A stretch of DNA of 64,000 bases, taken from positions 744,001 through 808,000 of the forward strand of contig CBDHHC010000024.1 of the NCBI GenBank assembly GCA_965263345.1, written 5' to 3'. Below the pieces are notes generated by a model. That model searched no databases. It had not been told where the DNA came from and was given only the letters and a program-made list of their open reading frames with translations. The position numbers were made by a program, and so were the translations under genes. This document shows, one piece after another, positions 17,963 to 27,114 of this stretch; position 1 is the stretch's first letter, and every line of letters begins with the position of its first letter. The DNA comes from CBDHHC01 sp965263345 (lineage in GTDB: Bacteria > Pseudomonadota > Alphaproteobacteria > Rhizobiales > CBDHHC01).

Positions 17963-18907
17963 ATGACAGTTGCTTTTACATTCCCTGGACAAGGGAGCCA
18001 AGATGTAGGTATGGGTGCCGAACTCGCGGAAAAATATCCTGTTGCAAAAAATGTTTTTACTCAAGTAGATGAAGCTTTGGGAGAAAACTTATCAAAAATT
18101 ATGTGGGAAGGCCCAAAAGAAGAACTGACGCTAACCGCCAATACTCAACCTGCTCTAATGGCTGTATCAATGGCTGTTATGAAAGTCCTTGAGTTAGAAA
18201 AAGGTTTAAATTTAGCAGAAAAAGCAAACTGTGTTGCGGGACATTCACTTGGAGAATATTCTGCTTTAGCTGCGGCAGGCACATTTTCAATTGAAGATAC
18301 AGCAAAACTTCTAAAGATTCGTGGAACGGCAATGCAAGAAGCTGTTCCTGTTGGAGAAGGAGCTATGGCAGCATTGTTAGGACTAGATTTTGATGTTGCT
18401 AAAGAAGTAGCTGAAGAGGCTGCAAAGGGCGAAGTATGCCAAGCTGCGAATGACAATGCACCAGGACAAGTTGTAATTAGCGGTGCAAAAAGTGCAGTAG
18501 AACGTGCAATTCCAATTGCACAGGACAGAGGAGCTAGACGCGCAATCTTATTGCCAGTAAGTGCGCCTTTCCATTGCTCCCTCATGCAACCTGCTGCAGA
18601 AAAAATGGCAGAGGCACTAGAAACAGTTGACATAAATATACCATCTGTTCCATTGGTGTGTAATGTACTTGCTGAGAAAATCTCTGACACCTCAGAAATT
18701 AAGAAAAGATTGGTTGAACAAGTTACAGGAGTTGTTCGTTGGCGTGAGTCAATAGAATATATGGCAAACAACGGAATAGAAACGCTCTTTGAAATTGGAT
18801 CTGGAAAAGTGTTAACTGGCTTAGCAAGACGCATTGCCCCTTCATTGAATGCAAAGCCTGCGGGAAAACCAGATGAAATTGATGCTATGTGGGATATATT
18901 GGCATAA
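17963..18907 (+). CDS. fabD: malonyl-CoA:ACP transacylase
   Basis: FabD moves malonyl from CoA to acyl carrier protein, supplying the extender for fatty-acid synthesis in the cytosol. At 314 residues it is normal length. It starts TFPGQGSQDVGMG (oxyanion Gln10) and has the nucleophile elbow GHSLGEYSALAA with Ser95, the arginine region LLKIRGTAMQEA, and catalytic His204 in SAPFHCSLM. AAGG lies five bases before the ATG. It leads the run fabD-fabG-acpP-fabF-mltG; fabH and plsX are not here. Confidence 0.97.
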   Translation: MTVAFTFPGQGSQDVGMGAELAEKYPVAKNVFTQVDEALGENLSKIMWEGPKEELTLTANTQPALMAVSMAVMKVLELEKGLNLAEKANCVAGHSLGEYSALAAAGTFSIEDTAKLLKIRGTAMQEAVPVGEGAMAALLGLDFDVAKEVAEEAAKGEVCQAANDNAPGQVVISGAKSAVERAIPIAQDRGARRAILLPVSAPFHCSLMQPAAEKMAEALETVDINIPSVPLVCNVLAEKISDTSEIKKRLVEQVTGVVRWRESIEYMANNGIETLFEIGSGKVLTGLARRIAPSLNAKPAGKPDEIDAMWDILA

Positions 18908-18929
18908 GAGTAAGATTTAGGAGCATAAC

Positions 18930-19667
18930 ATGTTTGATTTAACAGGCAAAACCGCACTTATTACTGGTGCGACAGGTGGTATAGGTGCTGAAATAGCCAC
19001 TGTGTTGCACTCTCGGGGCGCGAATATAGCAATCTCTGGAACGAGAGAAGAGAAACTTCAGGAAATTTCTGCCAATTTTAGTGAAAGAATACATATTTTA
19101 CCATGTAACCTCAAAGACCGTGAAGCAGTAAAAGAGCTTGCAAATAAAGCTGAAGAAATCCTTGGTCAGGTTAATATTTTAGTCAACAATGCAGGTATCA
19201 CACGTGACAACCTCTTTATGAGAATGAAAGACGAAGAATGGGATGATGTTATCAATATCAACTTAACTTCAACATTCACGCTAACTCGCGGTGTACTTAG
19301 AGGTATGATGAAAAGACGTTATGGTAGAATAATTAATATAGCATCTATTAGTGGAGTAATTGGAAATCCTGGGCAAGCCAATTACGCAAGTTCAAAAGCA
19401 GGAATGGTAGGTATGACAAAATCACTTGCTAGAGAAGTTGCGGAACGCGGCATAACTGCAAATTGTATTGCGCCAGGTTTCATAAGAACCCCAATGACTG
19501 AAGCTTTAAATGAAAAACAAACAACCGCTATAGCCGATTTTATTCCTGCAAAAAAATTTGGGGAACCGTCTGATATAGCACATACAACATTATTTCTGGC
19601 GAGCGAAGAAGCATCATACATCACTGGACAAACTATAAATGTTAACGGTGGTATGGCAATGCCTTAA
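18930..19667 (+). CDS. fabG: 3-oxoacyl-ACP reductase FabG
   Basis: FabG reduces 3-oxoacyl-ACP to 3-hydroxyacyl-ACP with NADPH. It is a classical 245-residue short-chain dehydrogenase: cofactor loop TGATGGIG (12-19), NNAG (86-89), and catalytic Ser139, Tyr152 and Lys156 (NYASSKAG). It ends with TGQTINVNGGMAMP, typical of true FabG proteins. It lies 22 bases after fabD with an AGGAG ahead of its ATG, so the two are co-transcribed. Its place between fabD and acpP makes it the housekeeping copy rather than one of the two other SDRs in the window. Confidence 0.97.
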   Translation: MFDLTGKTALITGATGGIGAEIATVLHSRGANIAISGTREEKLQEISANFSERIHILPCNLKDREAVKELANKAEEILGQVNILVNNAGITRDNLFMRMKDEEWDDVININLTSTFTLTRGVLRGMMKRRYGRIINIASISGVIGNPGQANYASSKAGMVGMTKSLAREVAERGITANCIAPGFIRTPMTEALNEKQTTAIADFIPAKKFGEPSDIAHTTLFLASEEASYITGQTINVNGGMAMP

Positions 19668-19694
19668 TATTTTGGTTTACTTTTGTCAAAATAT
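19667..19694 (+). repeat. hairpin after fabG stop
   Basis: ATATTTTG (19667-19674) and CAAAATAT (19687-19694) form a perfect 8-bp, AT-rich stem with a 12-base loop directly at the fabG stop. There is no T-tract after it. It may attenuate or stabilise the fabDG message ahead of acpP, which has a ~296-base leader of its own. The rest of the fabG-acpP gap shows no open frame. Confidence 0.3.
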
Positions 19695-19963
19695 AGGTAA
19701 ATCAATACAATAGGGAGTACAAATAAGATTACAATACAATAAAAACAAGTCTCAGGAATAATGTCTATAGATTATAGCCAAACAGATCTATTTATGATAC
19801 TTATTCCAAATTTTTACGAAAACGTGAAAAAAAGACTTCCCTTTGGTATGTAATCCATGTAATTCGCCACATTAGAGATTGCGTTAGGATTAACTACAAA
19901 CGAATGTCCAGCGTATGGATGGCATAATGCCAATTTTTTAAAGAAGAAGCGTGAGGCAAAACA

Positions 19964-20203
19964 ATGAGCGATATCGCAGAACGCGTGAAAAAAATAGTAG
20001 TAGACAACCTTGGTGTAGAAGCTGAAAAAGTCGTAGAAAACGCTAGTTTTATTGACGACTTAGGAGCTGATAGCTTGGACACTGTTGAGCTAGTTATGGC
20101 TTTTGAAGAGGAGTTTGGTTGTGAAATTCCTGATGATGCAGCTGAAACGATCCTAACAGTTGGAGATGCTGTTCAGTTCTTAGAAAAAGCAACTTCATCA
20201 TAA
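19964..20203 (+). CDS. acpP: acyl carrier protein
   Basis: ACP carries growing acyl chains on a 4'-phosphopantetheine arm. The 79-residue acidic protein has the prosthetic-group site GADSLDTVELVMAFEEEF, with Ser37 modified. It lies between fabG and fabF in standard order. The roughly 300-base gap before it suggests its own promoter, as expected for a protein made in large excess. AGCGTGAGG precedes the ATG. Confidence 0.98.
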   Translation: MSDIAERVKKIVVDNLGVEAEKVVENASFIDDLGADSLDTVELVMAFEEEFGCEIPDDAAETILTVGDAVQFLEKATSS

Positions 20204-20314
20204 AAATACAGCTTTATTTCTCCTTGTTAATCAGAGATTTATATTTTTTCAAAATATATAAATGATCAAGGAGAAATCTATTCTCTCGTTAATATTAATA
20301 TAGGTCGTTGAATA

Positions 20315-21580
20315 ATGCGACGAGTCGTTATTACTGGTTTAGGTTTAGTCACCCCCCTTGGTTGTGGTGTGGATTCCAATTGGTCAAGATTAACTGCTGG
20401 AGAAAATGCAGCAGAGCGAGTGACTGAATTTGAGGTTTCAGACTTAGCATGTCAAATTGCATGTCAAATACCTAAGGGCGATGGATCTGATGGAACTTTC
20501 AATCCTAATGATTGGATGTTGCCAAAAGAGCAGCGCAAAGTTGACGACTTTATCATATATGCAGTTGCTGCAGCAGATCAGGCAATAGCTGATTCTGGCT
20601 GGAGCGCATCCTCATATGAGGAAGAGATTAGAGCTGGTGTTCTTGTTGGTTCTGGTATTGGGGGACTTCAAGGAATTGAGCAAACTTCATTATTACTAGC
20701 AGAAAAAGGGCCCAGAAGAGTTAGCCCTTTCTTCATTCCAGGTAGACTGATTAACTTAACATCTGGTCACATATCAATTAAGCATAAACTGAAGGGACCA
20801 AACCATTCGGTCGTTACAGCATGCTCAACAGGCGCGCATGCAATCGGTGATGCTTCAAGGCTTATAGCTCTAGGCGATGCTGACCTGATGGTAGCTGGGG
20901 GCAGTGAGTCACCAATAAGTAGATTAGCACTTGCTGGCTTTGCAGCATGTAAAGCCCTCTCTACAAATTATAACGATACCCCTAAAAAAGCCTCTAGACC
21001 ATATGATGAAGGACGAGATGGCTTCGTTATGGGGGAAGGTGCTGGTATAGTTATACTTGAAGAACTCGAACACGCTCTCGCTAGAGGTGCAAATATATAC
21101 GCTGAAATCATAGGATATGGTTTATCTGGAGATGCATACCATATTACAGCCCCAGCAGAAGATGGCGATGGAGCGTACCGTTGTATGAAAGCAGCATTAA
21201 AAAATGCTGATATTTCTCCTAGTGATCTAGATTATGTAAATGCACATGGTACATCTACACCAATGGGCGATGAAATTGAATTGTCAGCAATTGAGCGATT
21301 ATTAGATGGACAAAACAATAGCTTAATGATGTCATCTACCAAATCTGCTATTGGACACTTATTAGGCGCGGCAGGAGCTGTTGAAGCAATTTACTCAACT
21401 CTCGCTATTAAATACAATACCGCACCACCCACATTAAACTTGGATGCTCCATCTGTGGACACCCAAATTGACTTGGTGCCCCATGAAGCTAAAAGCAAAG
21501 AAATAAAAACAGTCTTAAGTAACTCTTTTGGTTTTGGAGGCACGAATGCGTCTTTAGTGCTTAGAGAATACAATAAATAA
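20315..21580 (+). CDS. fabF: beta-ketoacyl-ACP synthase II
   Basis: FabF condenses malonyl-ACP with acyl-ACP in chain elongation. The 421-residue thiolase-fold protein has the active-site Cys170 in VVTACSTGAHAIGDA, the catalytic histidines in YVNAHGTSTPMGD and SAIGHLLGAAGA, and the C-terminal NSFGFGGTNASLV. It starts MRRVVITGLGLVTPLGCGV with no extension. It follows acpP by 111 bases and precedes mltG by 99. Family assignment is secure; the KAS II call rests on length and operon context. Confidence 0.97.
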   Translation: MRRVVITGLGLVTPLGCGVDSNWSRLTAGENAAERVTEFEVSDLACQIACQIPKGDGSDGTFNPNDWMLPKEQRKVDDFIIYAVAAADQAIADSGWSASSYEEEIRAGVLVGSGIGGLQGIEQTSLLLAEKGPRRVSPFFIPGRLINLTSGHISIKHKLKGPNHSVVTACSTGAHAIGDASRLIALGDADLMVAGGSESPISRLALAGFAACKALSTNYNDTPKKASRPYDEGRDGFVMGEGAGIVILEELEHALARGANIYAEIIGYGLSGDAYHITAPAEDGDGAYRCMKAALKNADISPSDLDYVNAHGTSTPMGDEIELSAIERLLDGQNNSLMMSSTKSAIGHLLGAAGAVEAIYSTLAIKYNTAPPTLNLDAPSVDTQIDLVPHEAKSKEIKTVLSNSFGFGGTNASLVLREYNK

Positions 21581-21679
21581 AATATTTTATTTAAATTTAT
21601 AACTTTAAGAGAGCAATTTCACCCTTTCGCCAATAAATCAAAATATTGTAGGCAAGCAATAAGATGGTGAGCTTTTATT

Positions 21680-23002
21680 ATGGCATATAACAGAAACAAT
21701 ACGCGTGGCGGTTCTCAAACACCTCCAAGAAGACAAGGTCTCAACGTATCTGCGCAAAGCTTATCAGCTATGCCAAGAAGTCCATCAGAAGCTTTAGAGC
21801 CTTCTAGAGGTCCAGAGCCACCACAAAAACGCAAACCGAAAAAACAGCTACATCCATTTTTTGCGTTTATAAACGGACTAATCACATTCTTTCTAGTGGG
21901 TACTGTTGGTCTGATATTAATTGTATATTTATTCCAACATCAGTTCACCAGATCTGGACCCTTAAATTATTCTACAGTAGTTGTTATACCAAAAGGTACT
22001 GGCACCACAAAAATTGCAGATAAGCTTCAAAATGAAGGTATTATAAATCATAAATTGATATTTATGTTATCTTGGTATTTTGTGCATGAAAAACCAACAT
22101 TAAAAGCCGGAGAATATGCCATTCCTGAAGGGGCAAGTGTTAACAACGTCATCGAAAAATTGACCAAAGGCCAAGGTATATTTCATAAAATTACAATACC
22201 TGAAGGTTTCACGAGTGAACAAGTTGTTAATCGTATTAATACCCACCCAAAGCTTAAAGGCATTGTGACAGAAATCCCCCCAGAGGGCAGCCTTTTGCCA
22301 GATACATACACATATTCTAGGAATACAGATAGGAATGATATAATCAAACGTATGCAGGCTGAACAAAGAAAGTTTGTATCACGTGTTTGGAAAAGAAGAG
22401 CTGAAAACCTACCCGTAAAATCTGCTGCAGAAGCACTAATTCTAGCCTCTATAGTTGAAAAAGAATCTGGACGATCTGACGAAAGAGCTCGAGTCGCTGG
22501 AGTATTTGTTAATCGATTACGCCGGGGAATGAAATTACAATCAGACCCAACGATCATATATGGACTCGTTGGAGGAAAAGGCACATTAGGCCGTCCTATT
22601 TACCGCAGTGAAATAAGATCAAAAACACCATTCAATACATATTACATAAAAGGCTTACCCCCAACTCCTATTGCCAACCCAGGTAGAGCTGCTATTGAAG
22701 CAGTACTGAATCCAGCCAATACTAATGATTTATACTTTGTTGCTAATGGCACTGGAGGTCACGCTTTCGCCCCAACTTTAAAACAACATAATGAAAATGT
22801 AAAAAAGTGGCGCGTTATTGAAAAAGAAATCCGGAAGAGACAAGCCGCCAAAAAGGCCAAGCGTTTAGCTGAACAAGCTGCACAAGGCCAACAACAAAAC
22901 AATAATAACATCTCTGGTATTACTGTAACTGGTAGCCAAATAAACAATATTTCTAATCAAAAAAATAATATATATATTCCACTACCTGAACGCAGAGAAT
23001 AA
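21680..23002 (+). CDS. mltG: endolytic murein transglycosylase MltG
   Basis: MltG is an inner-membrane lytic transglycosylase that cuts nascent glycan strands and sets their length. Residues 1-65 are a cytoplasmic, Pro/Arg/Ser-rich tail; the single membrane span is about 68-90 (LITFFLVGTVGLILIVYLF). A LysM-like part follows (IPKGTGTTKIADKLQNEGII), then the YceG domain with ILASIVEKESGRSDERARVAGVFVNRL, where the Glu of EKES is catalytic, and SDPTIIYG and NTYYIKGLPPTPIANPG. The C-terminal ~55 residues are Gln/Asn-rich and low complexity. Adjacency to fabF matches many alphaproteobacteria. Confidence 0.96.
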   Translation: MAYNRNNTRGGSQTPPRRQGLNVSAQSLSAMPRSPSEALEPSRGPEPPQKRKPKKQLHPFFAFINGLITFFLVGTVGLILIVYLFQHQFTRSGPLNYSTVVVIPKGTGTTKIADKLQNEGIINHKLIFMLSWYFVHEKPTLKAGEYAIPEGASVNNVIEKLTKGQGIFHKITIPEGFTSEQVVNRINTHPKLKGIVTEIPPEGSLLPDTYTYSRNTDRNDIIKRMQAEQRKFVSRVWKRRAENLPVKSAAEALILASIVEKESGRSDERARVAGVFVNRLRRGMKLQSDPTIIYGLVGGKGTLGRPIYRSEIRSKTPFNTYYIKGLPPTPIANPGRAAIEAVLNPANTNDLYFVANGTGGHAFAPTLKQHNENVKKWRVIEKEIRKRQAAKKAKRLAEQAAQGQQQNNNNISGITVTGSQINNISNQKNNIYIPLPERRE

Positions 23003-23329
23003 CATTGTTTTGTTTAAACTCTCTTATTTTCTTACAAAGTACAAACATCATATGTTTTTGCTATAAAAATCAGTGGAAGTCACACAAAAAACAATATATT
23101 CCTTTGATCTCTTAATATATTTTCCATAAATATTAAATGCATCTTAAGCCGCTATTGCTGCATGTTTAATTAAATCATATGGTGTTTAGCTAAACATGTT
23201 TAAAATCGAGAATAGTTTATTCAAGATCTTCTCTTTTGCTGACAGGTTTAATTAGAAAGTATGAAGGGGTTTCGTTTAAATAGCGATCTATTTTTTTGAA
23301 AACTATCAATTTTAGAAAATGAGTTTTTT
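23003..23329. promoter_or_regulatory. mltG-yicC intergenic region with clustered palindromes
   Basis: These 327 AT-rich bases lack an open frame. At 23184-23195 GTTTAGCTAAAC is a perfect 12-base palindrome that overlaps a second one, TAAACATGTTTA (23191-23202). CATGTTTAA occurs at 23161-23169 and again at 23195-23203, and AAACAT/ATGTTT arms flank CAT at about 23044-23058. The layout resembles multiple operator sites for one regulator ahead of yicC-gmk-mazG. No matching regulator can be named. Confidence 0.4.
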
Positions 23330-24217
23330 ATGGCATTAAATAGTATGACAGGCTTTGCTCGCACAGAAGGGAATGACCAAAACGTCATATGGTATTGGGA
23401 AATTCGCTCTTTGAATGGCCGTGGATTAGATATCAGAACTCGCATACCATCTGGCTATGAAGCTTTGGAACAAGCTATTCGTGACATATTTACGAAAAAA
23501 TTATCTCGAGGTAATTGCTCTATAGGACTTAACATAAAAAGAAACCAATTTCTTACAGAGCTTAAACTTAATGAGGGTGCATTAATACAAGTCATAAATG
23601 CTTCAAAAAAACTAACTAGCCTCATTGAAGCTTCTCCTCCATCAACCGATGGCTTATTGGGGTTAAGGGGGGTCCTAGAACTTGTTGAACCTGAAGAAGA
23701 TCCAAACTTAGTTAAGACACGTCACGAAAGCATGCTCTCTGACTTTCATAAAGCTTTAGATATCTTGATCAAAGCAAGAATGGACGAAGGAAAACGCCTC
23801 GAAGAAGCAATTAAATCCCAAATCGATACAATTGAAATACTTGTAGAAAAAGCTGAAAACTCAGAAAGCAGAATGCCTCAAAAAATTCAGGATAAACTGA
23901 ATGAACAAATTAAAAAATTGATTGATAGCGATATTCAGTTTTCTGAAGATCGTTTGTATCAAGAAGCTGTCATCATTGCAGCTAAAGCAGATATTGCAGA
24001 AGAAATAGATAGGCTAAAATCTCATATACTAGCTGCTAAGGAATTATTGAGTTCGAATAAACCTGTTGGAAGACGTCTGGACTTTTTAACTCAAGAATTT
24101 AATCGAGAAGCAAATACAATATGTTCTAAATCTAATGATAGAGATATTAGCCGCATAGGATTAGATCTAAAAACAACAATTGATCAAATGCGTGAGCAGG
24201 TGCAAAATATTGAATAG
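23330..24217 (+). CDS. YicC family endoribonuclease
   Basis: YicC/YloC proteins are now regarded as endoribonucleases; the family signature is clear here. The 295-residue protein begins with the hallmark SMTGFARTEG, continues with WEIRSLNGRGLDIRTRIPSGYE (YicC N domain), and ends with the DUF1732 C-domain GRRLDFLTQEFNREANTICSKSND. The middle ~120 residues are helical and charged. The gene heads yicC-gmk-mazG, and its stop overlaps the probable gmk start, so translation may be coupled. Confidence 0.93.
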   Translation: MALNSMTGFARTEGNDQNVIWYWEIRSLNGRGLDIRTRIPSGYEALEQAIRDIFTKKLSRGNCSIGLNIKRNQFLTELKLNEGALIQVINASKKLTSLIEASPPSTDGLLGLRGVLELVEPEEDPNLVKTRHESMLSDFHKALDILIKARMDEGKRLEEAIKSQIDTIEILVEKAENSESRMPQKIQDKLNEQIKKLIDSDIQFSEDRLYQEAVIIAAKADIAEEIDRLKSHILAAKELLSSNKPVGRRLDFLTQEFNREANTICSKSNDRDISRIGLDLKTTIDQMREQVQNIE

Positions 24218-24857
24218 TGATAACCTTTTATTGCCACGGAGAGGTCTAATGCTAGTCCTCTCATCACCCTCGGGTGCTGGAAAAACGACATTAGCGAAAC
24301 GTTTACTTGAGATAGAAGATAACCTTGAGATATCAATATCTGTAACAACACGCCCTCAGCGTCCAGGAGAAGTAGACGGCCAAGATTATTTCTTCTATAC
24401 ACCAGACCAATTTCATAAATTAAAAAACTCAGGAGGTTTTTTAGAATGGGCGAAAGTATTTGATAATTTCTATGGGACCCCTCATGAGTTTGTAACTAAA
24501 GCATTAAAGGCGGGACGCGATATACTGTTTGATATAGATTGGCAAGGCTGCGCTCAACTATACAAAACCATTCCTGATGATATTGTTTCAATTTTTATAC
24601 TTCCTCCATCGGCCTCTGCTTTACAAAAACGCCTAATCAATCGAGGACAAGATACTCAAGAGACAGTAAAAAGACGAATGGCAGGTGCTCAAAACGAGAT
24701 TAAACATTTTGATGATTACCAATATGTTATTATTAATGAAAATATTGATGTGAGTTTATCACAAATTAGATCTATCTTACATGCAGAACGCCTTAAGCGT
24801 AGCAGATGTCATGGCCTCCCCCCTTTTGTTTCAACTCTTCTATCTGAATTATCATAA
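24210..24857 (+). CDS. gmk: guanylate kinase
   Basis: Gmk phosphorylates GMP to GDP with ATP. The P-loop is SSPSGAGKTT; GMP-binding segments are VTTRPQRPGEVDGQDYFF and FLEWAKVFDNFYGTP, then DILFDIDWQGCAQL. The start is debatable. ATG 24249 has GGAGAGG four bases upstream, but alphaproteobacterial homologues (from memory) carry RRGLM before the first strand, and those codons are what create the apparent ribosome binding site. TTG 24210, overlapping the yicC stop, would include them and is used here (215 residues). The C-terminus has an unusual Cys and ends TLLSELS. Confidence 0.93.
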   Translation: MNSDNLLLPRRGLMLVLSSPSGAGKTTLAKRLLEIEDNLEISISVTTRPQRPGEVDGQDYFFYTPDQFHKLKNSGGFLEWAKVFDNFYGTPHEFVTKALKAGRDILFDIDWQGCAQLYKTIPDDIVSIFILPPSASALQKRLINRGQDTQETVKRRMAGAQNEIKHFDDYQYVIINENIDVSLSQIRSILHAERLKRSRCHGLPPFVSTLLSELS

Positions 24858-24879
24858 TTATTTTTGAAAGTATTGTGTA

Positions 24880-25707
24880 ATGAGTACTAAGGATGAGCCT
24901 AATATTATAAAACTATTAGAAATCATGAAAACTTTAAGGACACCAGGAATTGGTTGTCCTTGGGATATCCGGCAAACTTTCCAGTCAATTTCTCACTATA
25001 CAATTGAAGAAGCATACGAAGTTGTTGACGCAATTGAACGAAATGATATTGAAGATTTAAAAGATGAACTTGGCGACCTATTACTACAGGTTGTATTTCA
25101 TTCACGTATTGCACAAGAACAGGGACATTTTAAGTTTGAAGATGTAGTAAGACAAATATGTAATAAAATGATCCGACGCCACCCATATGTTTTCGGAACA
25201 CCGGAGCAACGTAAAGCTGGACCTCAAGAAGGAATGTGGGATCTAATTAAAGAGCAAGAAAAGTCTCTAAAAAATAAAAAAGAGACTAATAAATACTGGC
25301 TAGATGATAATCATAAAAATTTTCCCGCATTAACACGCTCCCTGAAACTTCAAAAAAAAGTCGCCAAAGTTGGATTTGATTGGCCTGAAATTAGTTTTGT
25401 TATTGATAAAGTACATGAAGAACTTCAAGAACTTCAAATTGAAATTCACAAACAAATAGATAATGCAAATATAGAAGAAGAATATGGTGATTTACTATTT
25501 GTGATGGTCAACTTAGCCAAGCATTTAAAAATCAACCCAGAATCAGCATTGCGCAAGGCAAATACCAAATTTATTAGGCGATTTCATTTCATTGAAGAAC
25601 AACTAAAAAACGAGGGCAAAACACTTGATCAAGCATCTCTAGAAGAAATGGAAACCATATGGAACCAAGCCAAAAAAGAAGAAAAAAGCGGCAAAGAGCA
25701 CCATTAG
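24880..25707 (+). CDS. mazG: nucleoside triphosphate pyrophosphohydrolase MazG
   Basis: MazG hydrolyses (d)NTPs to monophosphate and pyrophosphate, cleaning the nucleotide pool. At 275 residues it is the long form with two MazG domains. The first has the metal-binding EEAYEVVDAIE and DLKDELGDLLLQVVFH; HPYVFGTPEQRKAGPQEGMWDLIKEQEK joins them; the second has KVHEELQELQIE and EEYGDLLFVMVNLAKHL. It follows gmk by 22 bases and ends an apparent yicC-gmk-mazG operon. The frame starts at ATG 24880. Confidence 0.95.
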   Translation: MSTKDEPNIIKLLEIMKTLRTPGIGCPWDIRQTFQSISHYTIEEAYEVVDAIERNDIEDLKDELGDLLLQVVFHSRIAQEQGHFKFEDVVRQICNKMIRRHPYVFGTPEQRKAGPQEGMWDLIKEQEKSLKNKKETNKYWLDDNHKNFPALTRSLKLQKKVAKVGFDWPEISFVIDKVHEELQELQIEIHKQIDNANIEEEYGDLLFVMVNLAKHLKINPESALRKANTKFIRRFHFIEEQLKNEGKTLDQASLEEMETIWNQAKKEEKSGKEHH

Positions 25708-25736
25708 TGTAATCAATAATCTGATGTGCCGCTTTT
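25684..25736 (+). terminator. probable terminator of the yicC-gmk-mazG operon
   Basis: AAAAGCGGCA (25684-25693, inside the last mazG codons) pairs perfectly with TGCCGCTTTT (25727-25736). The 10-bp stem ends in TTTT, but the loop is 33 bases, long for an intrinsic terminator. The same stem faces the convergent histone-like gene. Confidence 0.4.
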
Positions 25737-25756
25737 AAAACTTAACGAAACACCTA

Positions 25757-26134
25757 TCAGCGTAAACCCGCTGAATATTTTGTTGCTTTTGCCCAACTTG
25801 GAGTTGATTGTTTTGTTGGTGTTTTTTTACTGGTAGTTTTCTTCGTCGTTACCGCAGGCTTTTTAGGGGCTGTAGCCTTAGAAGTAGTAGCCTTTTTAGT
25901 TCCTGTTGTTTTTGCAGGCGTTGTCTTCTTTGCTGGTGCTTTCTTTGCGGGCGCTTTTTTAGTTGTCTCGCTTGAACTAGCTGTTGTCTTTGCAGGCGAT
26001 TTTTTGGTTGCAGTCTTAGCTGTTGATTTTGCTGCAGCTTTCTTTACTGTTGTTGTTTTTTTAGTTGTAACAGCTTTTGGTTTTTCTGTCTTAGCTTCTG
26101 CCGCCTCCTCAGGCGCTTCATTTACATCTATCAT
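25757..26134 (-). CDS. Lys/Ala/Thr-rich histone H1-like protein
   Basis: A 125-residue, highly basic low-complexity protein. After a short acidic head (MIDVNEAPEEAAEAKTEKPK) the chain is built from repeats of TTKK, KKAPAK, KSPAK and KKTT, ending WAKATKYSAGLR. Composition and pattern resemble bacterial H1-like proteins that bind DNA non-specifically through a disordered tail. ATG 26134 is preferred to TTG 26152. It is convergent with mazG. DNA binding is inferred from composition; a ribosome- or RNA-associated role is possible. Confidence 0.7.
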   Translation of the reverse strand: MIDVNEAPEEAAEAKTEKPKAVTTKKTTTVKKAAAKSTAKTATKKSPAKTTASSSETTKKAPAKKAPAKKTTPAKTTGTKKATTSKATAPKKPAVTTKKTTSKKTPTKQSTPSWAKATKYSAGLR

Positions 26135-26281
26135 TTTCTTCTCGTACTCCAATAAAATCTATAATTGTTTTCTTTAGACTTTTTATTCGTTGCTATATAA
26201 GTTGCTATATAAATAGAGAAATACATTTAAAACAATAAAGATAATATAAATATATCTCCATTATGATAACTATCCCCCAAT

Positions 26282-26983
26282 TTATACCTCTATAACCTCA
26301 CCGACTTCAGGTACAATGACATTCTGACCTTCCATCTCCGCAACAAATTTACCTGCATCTGGATCTATAATGGGAAAAGTACCATAGTGACAAGGAATGA
26401 CTTTCTTAAAGTTAAAAAACTTTTTACATGCGAGAGATGCCGTCTTTGCACCCATAGTAAATCTATCACCAATTGGAACCAAACCAATATCAGGTTCATA
26501 AATTTCATTTATAAGTGACATATCGGAAAAGATATCTGTATCACCCATATGATAAATTTTCTTCATCTCATTTGAAGAAATAACCAACCCACAAGGGGTA
26601 CCTAGATAAATAGATTCTCCATCATTTACAGTACCGGATGAATGAACGGCATGCACAAAACTGATTTTAAAATCATCATAAATTACAGTACCACCTGTAT
26701 TGGTAGGATCAACTTTCTCAACACCTTTAGAATTCAAATACATTGCAATTTCATAAATCGCAATCAATTGAGCTCCAGTCTGCCGGCATATATCAATTGA
26801 ATCCCCAACATGATCATCATGCCCATGGGTTAATGCAACATGTGTTACTCCTTTTGAAGCCTCGTGAATATTAATCCCACTTCGCTCAAATGTAGAATTT
26901 CCAGTAAAAAAAGGGTCTATCAAGACTACACTATTTCCTGTTTCAATTTTGAAACAGGAATGACCAAACCATGTAAGCCTCAT
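26282..26983 (-). CDS. UPF0173-type metal-dependent hydrolase
   Basis: This metallo-beta-lactamase-fold hydrolase of 233 residues has an unknown substrate. Metal ligands are visible in WFGHSCFKIE, VALTHGHDDHVGD (HxHxDH), HAVHSSGTVNDG, YHMGDTDIFSDM and CHYGTFPIIDPD, all in the positions and spacing of the UPF0173 (YtkL) family. No signal peptide is present, so it is cytosolic. The start is ATG 26983, with AGGAGG just upstream. It is a single gene between the histone-like gene and the hydratase-family gene, all on the minus strand with gaps above 130 bases. Confidence 0.92.
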   Translation of the reverse strand: MRLTWFGHSCFKIETGNSVVLIDPFFTGNSTFERSGINIHEASKGVTHVALTHGHDDHVGDSIDICRQTGAQLIAIYEIAMYLNSKGVEKVDPTNTGGTVIYDDFKISFVHAVHSSGTVNDGESIYLGTPCGLVISSNEMKKIYHMGDTDIFSDMSLINEIYEPDIGLVPIGDRFTMGAKTASLACKKFFNFKKVIPCHYGTFPIIDPDAGKFVAEMEGQNVIVPEVGEVIEV

Positions 26984-27114
26984 TGGTTTTGCCTCCTTGT
27001 GAAAAATTTAGTAAATGATGATATAAGTAAATATATAGTTTGTGTCTTCATACACAACTATAAATTATAGCGAATGGCTTCTTGGTATAGCAAACTATAA
27101 TTTTTTTAAGTCTA

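Noticed and set aside
18145..18957. 270-codon minus-strand frame antisense to fabD
   Set aside because: Long only because fabD codon bias leaves the antisense frame open; the composition is shadow-like (Ala/Ser/Pro) and fabD is unmistakable.
25757..26134. CRISPR-like or tandem DNA repeat in the Lys-rich gene
   Set aside because: The repetition is at codon level with variable units and no spacers; it is a low-complexity protein gene.
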